Assembly: GCF_023264855.1 (NCBI RefSeq)
Contig: NZ_JAHFUW010000015.1
Coordinates: 1 to 64,000, forward strand
From: Herbiconiux sp.
Lineage (GTDB): Bacteria; Actinomycetota; Actinomycetes; Actinomycetales; Microbacteriaceae
Direction: 5' to 3'
Length of the DNA: 64,000 nt
Of this stretch, positions 50,991 to 61,488 are shown piece after piece (positions within the stretch are counted from its first letter, which is position 1; every line of letters begins with the position of its first letter). Both the position numbers and the translations under genes were made by a program. The notes beneath the pieces are model-generated. The model was not told the origin of the DNA, searched no databases, and saw only the letters and a list, made by a program, of their open reading frames with translations.

Positions 50991-53166
50991 AGAAGCCGGG
51001 GATGAGGCTGACGAGGAGGTCGATGATCTTGATGCCCACGAAGGGCGCGATCACCCCGCCGAGGCCGTAGATGAGGATGTTGCGGTTGAGGATGCGCGAG
51101 GCCGACATCGGCCGGTACTTCACGCCCCGCAGGGCGAGCGGGATGAGCACCACGATCACCAGCGCGTTGAAGATCACCGCCGAGAGGATGGCCGACGACG
51201 GCGAGTGCAGGCCCATGATGTTGAGCAGGCCGAGGCCCGGGAACACCGCGGCGAACATGGCCGGGATGATGGCGAAGTACTTCGCCACGTCGTTCGCGAT
51301 CGAGAACGTCGTCAGGGCTCCGCGGGTGATGAGCAGCTGCTTGCCGATCGCCACGATGTCGATGAGCTTCGTGGGGTCGGAGTCGAGGTCGACCATGTTG
51401 CCGGCCTCCTTCGCGGCGCTCGTGCCCGTGTTCATGGCCACGCCGACATCCGCCTGGGCCAGGGCCGGGGCGTCGTTGGTGCCGTCGCCGGTCATGGCGA
51501 CCAGCCGGCCGCCCTCCTGCTCCTTCTTGATCAGCGCGAGCTTGTCCTCGGGGGTGGCCTCGGCGAGGTAGTCGTCGACACCCGCCTCCTCGGCGATGGC
51601 CTTCGCGGTGAGCGGGTTGTCGCCCGTGATCATGACGGTGCGGATGCCCATCGAGCGCAGCTCGGCGAAGCGGGACGCCATGCCCTCCTTCACGATGTCC
51701 TTGAGGTAGACGACGCCCAGGATCTGGGCCGGCTTCCCGGGTTCGCGCGTCGCCACGACGAGCGGGGTGCCGCCCAGCCCGGCGATCGCGTCGGTCTGCT
51801 CCTGCAGCTCGTCGAACAGCGAGCTGCCCGCCGTGCCGCTCTCGCGCGCCCAGGCGGTGACGGCCGAGCCGGCGCCCTTGCGGATCTGGCGGCCGTCGGC
51901 GAAGTCGATCCCGCTCATCCGGGTCTGCGCGGTGAAGGGCACGATCTCGCCGTCGACCGTCGACGGGCGGCGGAAGCCCTGCTGCTCAGCCAGGTCGACG
52001 ATCGACTTGCCCTCGGGGGTGGGGTCGGAGAGGGACGACAGCGCGGCCGCGTCGCGGAGAGCGATCCCGTCGACACCGGTCAGGGCGCGGAACTCGGAGG
52101 CGCGGCGGTTGCCGTAGGTGATCGTGCCCGTCTTGTCCATCAGCAGGGTGGTCACGTCGCCGGCGGCTTCGACCGCACGGCCCGACATCGCGAGCACGTT
52201 GCGCTGCACCAGCCGGTCCATGCCGGCGATGCCGATGGCCGAGAGCAGCGCGCCGATGGTGGTGGGGATGAGGCACACCAGCAGGGCGACCATCACGGCG
52301 ATCGAGGGCGCAGCATCCGAATACCCGGCGATCGGGCCGAGGGTGAGCACCACGATCAGGAAGATGATCGACAGGCTCGCGAGCAGGATGTTGAGCGCGA
52401 TCTCGTTCGGCGTCTTCTGGCGCGACGCGCCCTCGACGAGGCGGATCATCCGGTCGACGAAGGTCTCGCCGGGCTTCGAGGTGATCTTCACCACGACGCG
52501 GTCGGAGAGCACCCGGGTTCCGCCGGTGACGGCGCTGCGGTCGCCGCCGGATTCCCGCACCACGGGCGCGGACTCGCCGGTGATGGCCGACTCGTCGATG
52601 GAGGCGATGCCCTCGATGATGTCGCCGTCGCCGGGAACGAGCTCCCCGGCCACGACCACCACCACGTCGCCGAGTTTCAGATCAGCGGATGCCACGGCGG
52701 CGGTGCCGGCCTTCAGCGCCGCCGGGTCGCCCGCAGCGTCGTAGCCCACCACCCGGGCGGCCATCGTGCTCGTGCGGGTGGCCCGGAGCGTGGCGGCCTG
52801 CGCCTTGCCGCGGCCTTCGGCCACCGACTCGGCGAGGTTCGCGAACAGCACGGTGAGCCAGAGCCACACGGCGATGGCCCAGGTGAACGCCAGCGAGGTG
52901 GCCTGCGGCCCGGTCTCGGCGGGCAGGAAGGGCTGCGCGATGGCGATCACCGTGGTGAGGGCCGCGCCCACCTCCACGAGGAACATGACGGGGTTGTGCC
53001 ACATCTCGCGCGGGTCGAGTTTGCGCACGGCGCCGGGCAGGCCCTTCGCCAGTTGGGCGAGGCTGAAGGTGCGCGCGCCGGGCGCACGCTGTTGTGCGGC
53101 TGAGTCGGCGGCGGCGGCGGGTCGGGTTGACGGCTCAGGTGAGCTGGTCGGGGTGAGTGTGGACAT
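50989..53166 (-). CDS. kdpB: Potassium-transporting ATPase subunit B (P-type)
   Basis: A 725-residue P-type ATPase. After a Ser/Thr/Ala-rich start of about 38 residues come the usual helices and the motifs [22 protein letters not shown] (actuator), [15 protein letters not shown] (membrane site), [13 protein letters not shown] (phosphorylated Asp about 344), [10 protein letters not shown] (nucleotide site), [14 protein letters not shown] and [22 protein letters not shown]. It powers K+ uptake by KdpA. The ATG shares one base with the kdpA stop (TAATG). The stop codon adjoins a pentanucleotide repeat before kdpC. Confidence 0.97.
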   Translation of the reverse strand: MSTLTPTSSPEPSTRPAAAADSAAQQRAPGARTFSLAQLAKGLPGAVRKLDPREMWHNPVMFLVEVGAALTTVIAIAQPFLPAETGPQATSLAFTWAIAVWLWLTVLFANLAESVAEGRGKAQAATLRATRTSTMAARVVGYDAAGDPAALKAGTAAVASADLKLGDVVVVVAGELVPGDGDIIEGIASIDESAITGESAPVVRESGGDRSAVTGGTRVLSDRVVVKITSKPGETFVDRMIRLVEGASRQKTPNEIALNILLASLSIIFLIVVLTLGPIAGYSDAAPSIAVMVALLVCLIPTTIGALLSAIGIAGMDRLVQRNVLAMSGRAVEAAGDVTTLLMDKTGTITYGNRRASEFRALTGVDGIALRDAAALSSLSDPTPEGKSIVDLAEQQGFRRPSTVDGEIVPFTAQTRMSGIDFADGRQIRKGAGSAVTAWARESGTAGSSLFDELQEQTDAIAGLGGTPLVVATREPGKPAQILGVVYLKDIVKEGMASRFAELRSMGIRTVMITGDNPLTAKAIAEEAGVDDYLAEATPEDKLALIKKEQEGGRLVAMTGDGTNDAPALAQADVGVAMNTGTSAAKEAGNMVDLDSDPTKLIDIVAIGKQLLITRGALTTFSIANDVAKYFAIIPAMFAAVFPGLGLLNIMGLHSPSSAILSAVIFNALVIVVLIPLALRGVKYRPMSASRILNRNILIYGLGGVIAPFVGIKIIDLLVSLIPGF

Positions 53167-54839
53167 TACTGAAGCCCTTCGGCGAGCGGTCCGAGTGCGA
53201 GCACGGGGAAGTAGGTGAGAGCGACGACGATGAGAACAACGCCGACGAGGAGGCCCACGAACTGCGGGCGGTGGGTGGGCAGGGTGCCGGCGGTGACGGG
53301 CACCTTGCTCTGCGCGGCCAGCGAGCCGGCCAGGGCGAGCACGAACACGATCGGGATGAAACGGCCGAGCAGCATCGCCACGCCGAGCGCGGTGTTGAAC
53401 CACGGGGTGTTGGCGGTGATGCCGGCGAACGCCGATCCGTTGTTGTTGCCGGCCGAGGTGAACGCGTAGAGCACCTCGGTGAAGCCGTGCAGGCCCGGGT
53501 TCCAGATCGAGGTGCCCTCGACGTCCTCCCGGATGGCCGGGATCGCGAAGCTGAGCGCGGTGCCGACGAGCACGATCGTGGGCGTGGCCAGGATGTAGAG
53601 GCTCGCCAGCTTGATCTCGCGCGGGCCGAGCTTCTTGCCCAGGTACTCCGGGGTTCGGCCGACCAGGAGGCCCGCGATGAACACGGTGATGATCGCGATG
53701 ATCAGCATGCCGTAGAGACCCGATCCGACACCGCCGGGGGCGATCTCGCCGAGCATCATGTTGAACAGCGTCATCATGCCGCCGAGCGACGTGAAGCTGT
53801 CGTGCATCGAGTTCACTGCACCCGTGGAGGTGATCGTGGAGGTCGTCGCGAAGAGCGTCGACGCGGCGATGCCGAACCTCTGCTCCTTGCCCTCCATCGC
53901 CCCGCCGGCGAGCTGCGTGCCCGTTCCGGAGCCGATGATCTCGAACGTGGTGAGCGCGGCGAGCGAGACGAGGAACAGCGTGCCCATCGCGGCGAGGATC
54001 GCGAAGCCCTGGCGGGTGTCGCCGACCATCTTGCCGAAGGTGCGGGGAAGCGAGAACGGGATGGCGAGCATCAGCACGATCTCGAACAGGTTCGTCCAGG
54101 GGGTGGGGTTCTCGAACGGATGCGCCGAGTTCACGTTGAAGAAGCCACCACCGTTCGTGCCGAGCATCTTGATGGCCTCCTGCGAGGCCACGGGTCCGCC
54201 GGGAACGGTCGCGGTACCGCCGGTCAGCGACGTGACCTCGGTGAAGCCGTTGAAATTCTGGATCACCCCGCCCGCGATCAGCACGATGCTCGAGATCACC
54301 GCGAGCGGCAGCAGGATGCGGAACGTGGCGCGGGTCAGGTCGACCCAGAAGTTGCCGAGCGTGCCCGTGCTGCGGCGGGAGAAACCGCGGATGAGCGCGA
54401 CGGCCACGGCGATGCCGACACCGGCCGAGACGAAGTTCTGCACGGCGAGGCCGGCGATCTGCACGGTGTAGCCCATGGTCACTTCGGGCGAGTACGACTG
54501 CCAGTTCGTGTTCGTCACGAACGAGACCGCCGTGTTGAACGAGAGCCCTTCGGGAACGGCGGGCAGGCCCAGCGAGTAGGGCAGCACCGCCTGCAGCCGC
54601 TGCAGGGCGTAGACGAACAGCACGCCGATGAGCGAGAAGGCGAGCACACCGCGGAGGTACGCGCCCCAGGTCTGCTCCCCGGCGGAATCGACGCCGACGA
54701 CACGGTAGAGGCCGCGTTCGACCTTCAGGTCTTTGGCGGAGGTGAAGGTCCACGCCATGTAGTCGCCGAGGGGGCGGTGGATCACCGCGAGGATGATCGC
54801 GAGGGTCGCCAGTTGGGCGACCAGAAGCCAGGCTTCCAT
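53166..54839 (-). CDS. kdpA: Potassium-transporting ATPase subunit A
   Basis: A 557-residue K+-channel-like subunit of the Kdp pump, with about ten membrane helices and four selectivity-filter-like loops, for instance [53 protein letters not shown] and [16 protein letters not shown]. It starts [29 protein letters not shown] as expected of the family. A 1-nt gap separates its start from the kdpF stop. Confidence 0.97.
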   Translation of the reverse strand: MEAWLLVAQLATLAIILAVIHRPLGDYMAWTFTSAKDLKVERGLYRVVGVDSAGEQTWGAYLRGVLAFSLIGVLFVYALQRLQAVLPYSLGLPAVPEGLSFNTAVSFVTNTNWQSYSPEVTMGYTVQIAGLAVQNFVSAGVGIAVAVALIRGFSRRSTGTLGNFWVDLTRATFRILLPLAVISSIVLIAGGVIQNFNGFTEVTSLTGGTATVPGGPVASQEAIKMLGTNGGGFFNVNSAHPFENPTPWTNLFEIVLMLAIPFSLPRTFGKMVGDTRQGFAILAAMGTLFLVSLAALTTFEIIGSGTGTQLAGGAMEGKEQRFGIAASTLFATTSTITSTGAVNSMHDSFTSLGGMMTLFNMMLGEIAPGGVGSGLYGMLIIAIITVFIAGLLVGRTPEYLGKKLGPREIKLASLYILATPTIVLVGTALSFAIPAIREDVEGTSIWNPGLHGFTEVLYAFTSAGNNNGSAFAGITANTPWFNTALGVAMLLGRFIPIVFVLALAGSLAAQSKVPVTAGTLPTHRPQFVGLLVGVVLIVVALTYFPVLALGPLAEGLQ

Positions 54840-54840
54840 G

Positions 54841-54930
54841 TCAGAACTTCTCCGGCTTCACGAGGGCGACGATCAGGTAGGCCACGCCGGCCACCCCGAG
54901 TACCGCGGCGACGAGTTCGAGAACGATCAC
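54841..54930 (-). CDS. kdpF: Potassium-transporting ATPase subunit F
   Basis: A 29-residue single-helix peptide, [20 protein letters not shown] followed by VALVKPEKF, with the conserved Leu-Val-x-Pro-Glu-x-Phe end of KdpF. It stabilises the KdpFABC complex. GTG 54930 overlaps the stop of the preceding small gene (GTGA), and GGGAAG lies just upstream. It is too short for standard gene calling but is clearly real by position and sequence. Confidence 0.92.
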   Translation of the reverse strand: MIVLELVAAVLGVAGVAYLIVALVKPEKF

Positions 54931-55025
54931 AGCTTCCCGACCCCCCAGGCGACCAGAGCGACCACGCCGAAGACGGCGAGGATCGCGACGATGTAGACGA
55001 CGTCGAGCACGGTGATTTTCTCCAT
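54927..55025 (-). CDS. Extra single-helix peptide at the head of the kdp operon
   Basis: A 32-residue peptide, MEKITVLDVVYIVAILAVFG followed by [12 protein letters not shown]: one membrane helix with a charged N-terminus and a Lys at the end. It overlaps kdpF by GTGA and so is translated together with the pump. It is not KdpF itself (no P-E-x-F end), though the size is alike. It may be a second regulatory or assembly peptide of the pump. No clear ribosome binding site precedes ATG 55025. Confidence 0.65.
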   Translation of the reverse strand: MEKITVLDVVYIVAILAVFGVVALVAWGVGKL

Positions 55026-55097
55026 CCGACAGGCACCCGGAGTGGGTGCGGGGGTACGGATGACGATCATGCTCGCCCGATCGGCCCCGATCGGCGG

Positions 55098-55235
55098 TCC
55101 TAACGAGTTCCTGACGCCGGCGGGCCGCGAACGGCGAAAACCCATACGGGATCCTGTCGCGCACCCGGCCGTCGACCCCCGGGGAGGAGGATTCCCGTCA
55201 GGATTCGGGGCGTGGCCGCTCGTATCCCGTTAGGA
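55098..55235. promoter_or_regulatory. Cluster of CGTYAGGA boxes in the kdp divergent spacer (candidate KdpE sites)
   Basis: CGTYAGGA occurs four times between the divergent starts: on the plus strand at 55196-55203 and 55228-55235 (within TCCCGTYAGGA, 32 bp apart), and on the minus strand at 55105-55098 and 55116-55109 (11 bp apart, one helical turn). A fifth site with one mismatch is at 55152-55159. Tandem sites one turn apart are typical of OmpR-family regulators. The minus pair would sit just upstream of the -35 of a kdp promoter with -10 CATGAT (55071-55066); box 55228-55235 sits at the same place for the rightward gene. Confidence 0.6.
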
Positions 55236-55261
55236 GTGGCCCATCGCCCTCGCGAGCGGCG

Positions 55262-55267
55262 TAGACC
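55262..55267 (+). promoter_or_regulatory. -10 box of a leaderless promoter (kdp-divergent gene)
   Basis: TAGACC lies 7 nt before GTG 55275. No consensus -35 is present; a CGTTAGGA box lies where an activator would bind. Confidence 0.45.
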
Positions 55268-55274
55268 TTCTCTC

Positions 55275-55747
55275 GTGACTCTCACCAGCATCCTCCCCAC
55301 CCTCCGTGCCTCGATCCCCGACCCCCTCGCCATCGACCGGTGGCCCGAGTGGACCCACCCCACCACCACCGACGTCGTCGTCTCCGGCGTCTCGATGCTC
55401 CGCCTGGTCGGGATCTGCGACCCCCGTGCGTGCACATCGCCGCCGCCGTCATCCCGGGCACCCACGGCCGGCCCTCCGACCGGGAGCAGGCCTCCGTCGT
55501 CGTCGCCCGCGTCACCTCCCGTGAGAGCTCCGGTGCGCTGACGCTGGACGCCGACCTCGGCGCGGTCCCCGCACACCTCGACGAGGTGCGGATGATCGGG
55601 CGCGCGTCGACCAGGCGAATCCGCCCGTTCGAGATCGGCGGCGTGACCGTGACGCTGCCCGAGGATCTCGCCGTGGGCGACCTCGTGGCGGTGCCCTGTG
55701 CCGGGTCGGTCTGCTGCCGGCAGCTGCGCGCGGCGGTTGCGTCGTGA
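55275..55747 (+). pseudogene. Frameshifted paralog A of unknown function, divergent from kdp
   Basis: Two overlapping frames together give one protein of about 157 residues. The first frame runs VTLTSILPTLRASIPDPLAI to LRLVGIC; the second resumes at PPCVHIAAAVIPGTHG and continues to the stop at 55747. They join at a run of five C (55421-55425), where one extra C would restore the frame. The joined product aligns with the next gene: shared pattern V-x-x-x-G-x-S-M (near residue 40), a PC pair, a long strand region, IGRAS, and a late GDLVA. It may be a true pseudogene, a sequencing error or a slippery site. Function unknown. Confidence 0.7.
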
Positions 55748-56262
55748 GCATGATCCACACCCTGAACTGGTACCGGCGCCATCACATCGAGCACCCGGAT
55801 CTCGCGCTGTGGCCCCGAGCCGCCGCGGTCACCCGCGACGACGTGACGATCGCCGGCGAATCGATGACGGGCCTGGCCCGAGCCGTCGGCACCCCCTGCA
55901 CCCGCGTCTCGGAATCGGCCGCGCACTCCTGGTCGGCGGCCGCCGGGGAACGCCATTGCGCGATCGTCGTGACCGCGGTGGAGGCGGTGACCGTCTCGCC
56001 CGAGGGCGAGGGCTACGACCTGTGGGTCGACGCCGAGCTCGACGGCTGCGAGCCGCTGGAGAGCACCTTCCGGTTGATCGGCCGGGCCTCACGAGCGCAG
56101 GATGCCCTGTTCGTGGCGCGGCCGTGCCGACGCTACGGTGACCTGCAGTGCATCCTGCCCGTCGACGTGCACGCCGGCGACCTCGTCGCCTTCGTGATCG
56201 CCCGCCCGGTCGCACTCCACGACATCCGCCGCCGCCCGCACCACCCGGAGCGGCTGAACTGA
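55744..56262 (+). CDS. Paralog B of unknown function, kdp-linked
   Basis: A 172-residue protein with no signal peptide or membrane helix, overlapping the previous gene (GTGA). Blocks shared with paralog A are VTIAGESMTGLARAVGTPCT (about 35-54), VDAELDGCEPLESTFRLIGRAS and DVHAGDLVAFVIARPV. The strand-rich pattern with conserved Gly-Asp-Leu-Val suggests a small beta fold. Several Cys residues (TPCT, HCA, DGC, RPC, LQC) could bind a metal. The C-terminus is Arg/His rich. No family recognised. Operon with paralog A and a shared box cluster with kdp suggest a role in potassium or osmotic response. Confidence 0.75.
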   Translation: MSMIHTLNWYRRHHIEHPDLALWPRAAAVTRDDVTIAGESMTGLARAVGTPCTRVSESAAHSWSAAAGERHCAIVVTAVEAVTVSPEGEGYDLWVDAELDGCEPLESTFRLIGRASRAQDALFVARPCRRYGDLQCILPVDVHAGDLVAFVIARPVALHDIRRRPHHPERLN

Positions 56263-56286
56263 CCTGTGAGGGCGCGGGCGGTCGCC

Positions 56287-58482
56287 CTACTGGGTGGGCG
56301 GGCCTTGGAAGGTGGTTCCGGTGCCGCCGCTGGGGAAGCTGGGGAAACCGGTGCCACCCGTCGTGGTGGAGGTGGACCCGCCGAGGCCGGTGAGGCCGGT
56401 GCTGTCGGAGGACTCGGTGTCGGAGTCGAGCACGTCGGAGTTCAGGTCGGCGAGCACGACCACGTCGCCCTCGGCGAGGCCGGAGGTGATCTCGGTGCGC
56501 TCCGAGCCCATGGCGCCGATCTCGACCGTGACGGGCTCGGATGATCCGCTCTGCAGAACGTCGACCGTGTAGGCCGAACCCTCGCGGTGCACCGCCGAGG
56601 TGGGCACGGTGAGCACCGCGTCCTGCGCGGCCACCGAGACGGCCAGCTGGGCCGAGGCGCCGTTCAGGACGGCCGCATCCGTGGGGTCGACGGCGATCGT
56701 GACGTCGTAGGACGGCGTGGCCGAGTCGCTCGAGACGTCGAGGATGCCGATCGAGCTGACCACACCGGTGAGCTGCGTGTCGGTGGAAGCGAGGGTGATC
56801 GCCGTGCTCTGGCCGACCGCGAGCTTCGCGACGTTCGCCAGGGTCACCGTGGACGAGACGACGTACCCGTCGTCGCCGATGATCGTGATGACGGCGGTGG
56901 TGGAGGCCGCGGTGACCGTGTCGCCCGCGGCGATCGAGACCGCCGCGACCGTTCCCGCGATGGGGCTGGTGAGCGTGGCGAGCGTCAGCTGCTGCTCGGC
57001 GATGGCGAGCTCGGCGGTCGCGAGGTCGATCTCGGCCTGGTCGGCCACGATCGTCTCCGCCGTGATGGTGGCGGACGTGCCCACGCCCGCCGCGCCGGTG
57101 CCGGTGCTCGTGCCGCCGGTTCCCGTGCCGCTGTCGGTGGCCGTGACGGCCGCGGCGAGGACGATCGTGGAGGAGGTGCGGGTCGAGGTGGTCTCGGCGG
57201 AGGCCTCAGGAGTGGCGGTGGGGGTGGGGGTCGCGGCCGGCGTGGGGGTGGGGGTGGAGCTGCCGCCGGTGTCAGAGCCGGTGGACGCGGCGACCGCGTC
57301 GGCGACGGCGGTCTGCAGGGCCGTGACGGCCTCGTCGAGCTGCGCCATCAGCGCGAGCACGGCGCTCTGCGCGTCGTTCGCGGTGGACTGCTCGGACTGC
57401 ACCTCGGTGATGGCGCTCTGGCAGGCCGCCAGCTGAGCCTTCACGGTGTCCAGCTGCGCGTTCGGGTCGGTGGTGGCGCCGTCGTCGGTCGCGGATGCGT
57501 CGGTTCCGGATGCGTCGGTTCCGGATGCTTCGGCCGGGTCGGCCTCGGTGGCGCCGGAGTCAGTGGTTCCGGATGCGGGGTCGCCCGATCCGCCGGTCAG
57601 GTCGTCGAGGGTGGCTTCCAGAAAGGGCTGGCAGGTGGCGTCGGACGTGGCGATGGTCTCCTGGGTGGCCGCGACGGCCGCCGACGCGGTGGAGTACTGG
57701 GCGAGGAGGGCTTCCTGGGCCGACTTCACGGCGGCCACCGCGGAGTCGATCGCCGTGGTGTCGAGGGGGGTGCCGGAGCCGGAGCCGGTTCCCGTGCCCG
57801 GGTCTGTGCCCGTGCCCGTGCCGGAGCCGCTCCCGGAGTCCGCACCCGTGCCGCCGGCCGCCCCCGATCCCGTGCCGCCCGCGGCGCCGTCGGTCCCGGT
57901 GGCACCGCTGCCGGAGGGCGCGGATCCCGTCGCGCCGGTGGCGCCGGACGCATCCGTGCTCGTGGTCGAGCTGCTCGACGTGGACGACTGCGCGTCGAGG
58001 TCGCTCTCGAGCTGCTCCTCGGCGGTGGTGACGGCCTCTTGGGCCGTGTCGACGGCATCCTGCAGGTCGGAGGTGTCGAGGGCCGCGAGCTGCTGACCCG
58101 CGGTGACGGTGTCGCCGAGCGCGACCGAGACCGACGCGACCGTTCCGCCCACCGCGAATGCCGTGTCGCGGCGGGTGGCCGAGGCGAGCGTGCCGGTGAG
58201 GGCGAGGGTCTCGTCGACGGAGCCGAGCTCGGCGACCGTGGTGCGGTAGGAGCCGCCCGAGCCCTGCGAGAGGGCCAAGGCCGCTCCCGTGCCGGCCGCG
58301 CAGAGCACCGCCGTGGCCACGACGCCCGCGAGGATGCGCTTGGTGCGCCGCCGCCGGGCCTTGAGCTTCTTGGCGGTGAGCGGCTCGGGCGTCACCGGGG
58401 CCACCGCGCCGTCGGAGGTGGAGGCCACGACCGCAGCCGTCGGCTCGGCCGCGGAGGCGTCGTCGTTCGTGCGCTTCGCCAT
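56287..58482 (-). CDS. HlyD-family efflux adaptor with long low-complexity inserts
   Basis: A 731-residue adaptor, about twice the usual size. A basic segment ([12 protein letters not shown]) and one helix ([22 protein letters not shown], about 50-71) are followed by a first lipoyl half ([29 protein letters not shown]), a helical hairpin broken by Ser/Thr/Gly/Asp-rich runs (about 155-245, 295-345 and 415-490), the second lipoyl half ([27 protein letters not shown], about 530) and a barrel ending [18 protein letters not shown]. Two Cys (SDATCQPF and LAACQSA) lie in the hairpin and could form a disulfide. The disordered inserts may span the cell wall. The Gly/Pro tail follows. Confidence 0.85.
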   Translation of the reverse strand: MAKRTNDDASAAEPTAAVVASTSDGAVAPVTPEPLTAKKLKARRRRTKRILAGVVATAVLCAAGTGAALALSQGSGGSYRTTVAELGSVDETLALTGTLASATRRDTAFAVGGTVASVSVALGDTVTAGQQLAALDTSDLQDAVDTAQEAVTTAEEQLESDLDAQSSTSSSSTTSTDASGATGATGSAPSGSGATGTDGAAGGTGSGAAGGTGADSGSGSGTGTGTDPGTGTGSGSGTPLDTTAIDSAVAAVKSAQEALLAQYSTASAAVAATQETIATSDATCQPFLEATLDDLTGGSGDPASGTTDSGATEADPAEASGTDASGTDASATDDGATTDPNAQLDTVKAQLAACQSAITEVQSEQSTANDAQSAVLALMAQLDEAVTALQTAVADAVAASTGSDTGGSSTPTPTPAATPTPTATPEASAETTSTRTSSTIVLAAAVTATDSGTGTGGTSTGTGAAGVGTSATITAETIVADQAEIDLATAELAIAEQQLTLATLTSPIAGTVAAVSIAAGDTVTAASTTAVITIIGDDGYVVSSTVTLANVAKLAVGQSTAITLASTDTQLTGVVSSIGILDVSSDSATPSYDVTIAVDPTDAAVLNGASAQLAVSVAAQDAVLTVPTSAVHREGSAYTVDVLQSGSSEPVTVEIGAMGSERTEITSGLAEGDVVVLADLNSDVLDSDTESSDSTGLTGLGGSTSTTTGGTGFPSFPSGGTGTTFQGPPTQ

Positions 58483-58483
58483 C

Positions 58484-59434
58484 TCAGCTTCCGCTCGTGG
58501 AGGTGCCGGTGCCGCTGTCGGCGCCCGGACGCTGGCCGGTGCCGGGGCCGCCGCCCATGCCGCCGCCGAAGCCGGTGGAGCATCCGGAGTCGCCGGCCTC
58601 GGAGACCGCGAGGGAGGTGGCCGCGACCGCTCCGCTGTCGTCGGACTCGCCCAGGGCCGTCACGCAGGCGCCCACCACGAGGGCCGAGGAATCGGCCGAG
58701 ACCGTCTTCGTGTAGGTGGTGGAGTCGTCGACCGTGATGTCGCTGGTGGCGCTGGTGGCGCTGGCGCCGTCGGCATCCGTCGTCTGCACGGTGATGGTGC
58801 TGCCGCTGACCGCCGTCACCAGGCCGCTCGCGAAGCCGCCGAAGCCGCCCGCGCCACCGGCCGCCGCACCGTCGCCGGGCGCACCGGAGGGCATCACGCC
58901 GTCGGGCGCATCCGTCGGGATGGCGCCGCCGTCGGGGAGGTCGGTCGGCGGGGTGCCGCCGCCGGGCAGCCCACCCCCTGCGCCGCCGAAGCCGGTGCTG
59001 CACGCTCCGTCGACCGCGGTGCTGATCACCACGCTCGTGGCGGCGGAGGAGGCGGCATCGGTGGAGTCGGACGACGACGAGTCGCCCGATCCGGAACCGC
59101 CGCCGAACCCGCCGCTGATCGACGTCACGCACACGCCGGCGGTGACGTCGGACAGCGCCGCCGCCACGCTCTGCGTGATGGTGGTGGAGTCGCTGTAGCT
59201 CACGGCGGTCTGCGAGTCGGTGGCCTGCACCTGCAGGGTGGTGCCCGAGATCGCCGCGATCTCGCCGGAGGTGCCGCCGCCTCCCATCTGCTGCGGGCTG
59301 GGGGCGCTGGTCGCCGCCGCGGTCGAGCCGGCCGACTCCGACGAGGCGCTGGAGGAGCAGGCGCTCAGCGTGAGCACGCCGGCCGCGGCGAGCACGAGGC
59401 CGAGGCGGAGGGGGAGGGTGCGGGAGAGGGTCAT
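58484..59434 (-). CDS. Secreted lipoprotein with two DUF5666-like repeats
   Basis: A 316-residue lipoprotein. The signal peptide ends in the lipobox LSAC (Cys about 26). Two similar beta units follow: [34 protein letters not shown] with CVTSI (about 58-105), and [20 protein letters not shown] with [14 protein letters not shown] and CVTAL (about 200-260), separated by Gly/Pro/Asp-rich runs. The pattern of a Gly-x-V/I-x-x-I/V-x-G-x-T opening and a T-x-I/Y-T strand fits DUF5666. Each unit ends with a Cys pair (CVTS..CSTGFGG). AAGGA lies before the ATG. It sits 1 nt before the large adaptor, so it probably belongs to the efflux module; its role is unknown. Confidence 0.82.
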   Translation of the reverse strand: MTLSRTLPLRLGLVLAAAGVLTLSACSSSASSESAGSTAAATSAPSPQQMGGGGTSGEIAAISGTTLQVQATDSQTAVSYSDSTTITQSVAAALSDVTAGVCVTSISGGFGGGSGSGDSSSSDSTDAASSAATSVVISTAVDGACSTGFGGAGGGLPGGGTPPTDLPDGGAIPTDAPDGVMPSGAPGDGAAAGGAGGFGGFASGLVTAVSGSTITVQTTDADGASATSATSDITVDDSTTYTKTVSADSSALVVGACVTALGESDDSGAVAATSLAVSEAGDSGCSTGFGGGMGGGPGTGQRPGADSGTGTSTSGS

Positions 59435-59479
59435 GGTGTCATTCCTTGGTTCGGGTGGGATGTCGAGGAGGGGCTGCGG

Positions 59480-60712
59480 CTATTCGCTGCGCAGTGCGTC
59501 GATCGGGGCGAGCCGTGCCGCCCGGGTGGCCGGGTACACCCCGAACACCAGGCCGATCGCGATGGCCACGCCGATGGAGAGGGCGACCGCGGCGGGCGCG
59601 ATGACGATGGAGGAGCCGATCACGCCGGGGAGGAGCAGCGCCGCCCCGCAGCCGAGCACCGCGCCGAGCACGCCGCCGGTGAGGCCGAGGATCGCCGCCT
59701 CCACCAGGAACTGCCGCCGGATGGCCCACGGCGGCGCCCCGAGCGCTTTGCGCAGGCCGATCTCGCGGGTGCGCTCGGTGACCGACACCAGCATGATGTT
59801 CATCACGCCGATGCCTCCCACCAGCAGCGACAGCGCGGCGATGCCGGTGAGCAGCACGGTGAGCGTCTGGTAGATCGAGGTGGCCGTGTCGACCAGCGCG
59901 TTCTGCGAGCTGATGGTGAAGTCGGCGTCGTCGGCCGAGCCGATCGAGTGCAGGTTCAGCAGCACCGTCTGCGCCTCCTGGTAGGCCGCCGCCAGCTGGG
60001 TGTCGGAGGCCGCCTTCACGTAGATGGTCGACACCGAGGCGGAGTCGGTTCCCCCGATCAGCTGGGTCGCCGCCGTCGAGAGCGGCACGATCGCCAGGTC
60101 GTCGAGGTTCGAGGAGGAGTCGGAGCCGGCGGATGCCAGCACGCCGACGATCTCGAAGCTGCGGTCGTCGATGGTGACGGTCTGGCCCACCACGTTCGTG
60201 GTGCCGAACAGCTCGGTGGCGGTCTCGGAGCCGAGCACGGTGACGGCGGCCGAGGAGGCCTCGTCGTCGTCGGTGATGAACTCGCCGGAGACGAGCTCGC
60301 GGGAGCGCACGTCCAGCCAGGAGGGCGTGGTGCCGGTGACGGTCGTGGTCCAGTTGGTGTCGTTGGCCTCGAGCGCGAGCGAGGTGCTCTTCTCGGCGGC
60401 CACGCCGGCGACATCCGGCGCGTTCACGTCGGAGTCGAGCGCCGTGGCATCCGCGGCCGTCAGCGTGGCGCTGGTGCCGAAGCCGCCGCGCACGCCCGAG
60501 CTGTCGGTGCTGGAGCCCGGCGAGACGATCAGCAGGTTGCTGCCGAGCGAGCTGATCTGCGAACTCACGTCTTTCTGGGTGCCGAGGCCGAGGCCCACGG
60601 TGAGGATGACCGCGGCGATGCCGATCAGGATGCCCAGCACGGTCAGCAGCGAGCGCAGGCCGTGCGAGCGCACGGCCGCCCAGCTGGTGCCGAGCGTTTC
60701 GGTCCAGTTCAT
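59480..60712 (-). CDS. MacB/FtsX-type ABC transporter permease (second system)
   Basis: A 410-residue permease: one N-terminal helix ([22 protein letters not shown], about 21-42), a large extracytoplasmic domain rich in Ser/Thr/Asp, then three C-terminal helices with [30 protein letters not shown] (about 310-340) as the coupling loop. It opens with the MacB-like [28 protein letters not shown]. It overlaps the ATPase by ATGA. Compared with the system at 1425-4425 it keeps a more typical MacB form. Confidence 0.93.
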   Translation of the reverse strand: MNWTETLGTSWAAVRSHGLRSLLTVLGILIGIAAVILTVGLGLGTQKDVSSQISSLGSNLLIVSPGSSTDSSGVRGGFGTSATLTAADATALDSDVNAPDVAGVAAEKSTSLALEANDTNWTTTVTGTTPSWLDVRSRELVSGEFITDDDEASSAAVTVLGSETATELFGTTNVVGQTVTIDDRSFEIVGVLASAGSDSSSNLDDLAIVPLSTAATQLIGGTDSASVSTIYVKAASDTQLAAAYQEAQTVLLNLHSIGSADDADFTISSQNALVDTATSIYQTLTVLLTGIAALSLLVGGIGVMNIMLVSVTERTREIGLRKALGAPPWAIRRQFLVEAAILGLTGGVLGAVLGCGAALLLPGVIGSSIVIAPAAVALSIGVAIAIGLVFGVYPATRAARLAPIDALRSE

Positions 60713-61488
60713 GCGGCCGCGCCTCCGCCCGGGCCGGCGTGCCCGATCGCGCGGGCCGTCTCGGCCGGATCGGCGATCACCCCGTCGCGCACCCAGACGA
60801 TCCGCCGGGCGCGTTGGGCGACCTCCAGCTCGTGCGTGATCAGCACGATCGTGCGGCCGAGCTCGTGCAGCTCGTCGAAGAGGCCGAGCACGTCGCGCGT
60901 GGAGACCGAGTCGAGGTTCCCCGTGGGCTCGTCGGCCAGGATCATCGTGGGCTCCGCCACCAGCGCCCGGGCCACGGCCACGCGCTGCTGCTGGCCGCCG
61001 GAGAGTTCGCCCGGCTTGTTGGCCAGGCGCGACCCGAGGCCCACCCGCTCGAGGGCGCGCTCGGCGCGGGCCCGTCGCTCGTGGGACGGCACACGGCCGT
61101 ACATCAGCGGCAGCTCGACGTTGCGCCAGGCCTCGAGCGAGGGCAGCAGGTTGAACTGCTGGAAGACGAAGCCGATCTCCTTGTTGCGGATCTCGGCCAG
61201 CTCGGCCTCGTCGAGATCGTCGACGTCGTGACCTGCGAGCCGGTAGTGCCCGGTGGTGAGGGTGTCGAGGCAGCCCAGGATGTTCATCAGCGTCGACTTG
61301 CCCGACCCCGACGGCCCCATGATCGCCACGTATTCGCCCTGACGGATCTCGAGGTCGACGCCGCGGAGTGCCTCGAACTCGATCGTGCCGCTGCGGTAGA
61401 CCTTGCGGGCGGCGGTGAGCTGGATGACCGGCTCGCCGTATTCCCCTTCGGGCATATGCGGCTGCACGGTCGGTGCGAGGGCGCTCAT
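60709..61488 (-). CDS. MacB/LolD-type ABC ATPase (second system)
   Basis: A 259-residue ATPase: Walker [19 protein letters not shown] (about 57-74), Q-loop [22 protein letters not shown], signature [16 protein letters not shown], Walker [15 protein letters not shown]-loop LITHELEVA. These are textbook MacB/LolD motifs. It shares one base with the stop of the adaptor (TGATG at 61490-61486) and overlaps the permease. An N-terminal extension of about 20 residues is unusual but harmless. Confidence 0.95.
   Translation of the reverse strand: MSALAPTVQPHMPEGEYGEPVIQLTAARKVYRSGTIEFEALRGVDLEIRQGEYVAIMGPSGSGKSTLMNILGCLDTLTTGHYRLAGHDVDDLDEAELAEIRNKEIGFVFQQFNLLPSLEAWRNVELPLMYGRVPSHERRARAERALERVGLGSRLANKPGELSGGQQQRVAVARALVAEPTMILADEPTGNLDSVSTRDVLGLFDELHELGRTIVLITHELEVAQRARRIVWVRDGVIADPAETARAIGHAGPGGGAAA

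Noticed and set aside
55026-55270. A c-di-AMP riboswitch upstream of kdp
   Set aside because: None of the conserved aptamer segments was recognised in the spacer; the repeated CGTYAGGA boxes explain the region better.
57750-57960. Simple repeats in the large adaptor gene
   Set aside because: They code for Ser/Gly/Thr-rich linkers in frame, with normal GC-rich codon use; not a mobile or CRISPR-like array.
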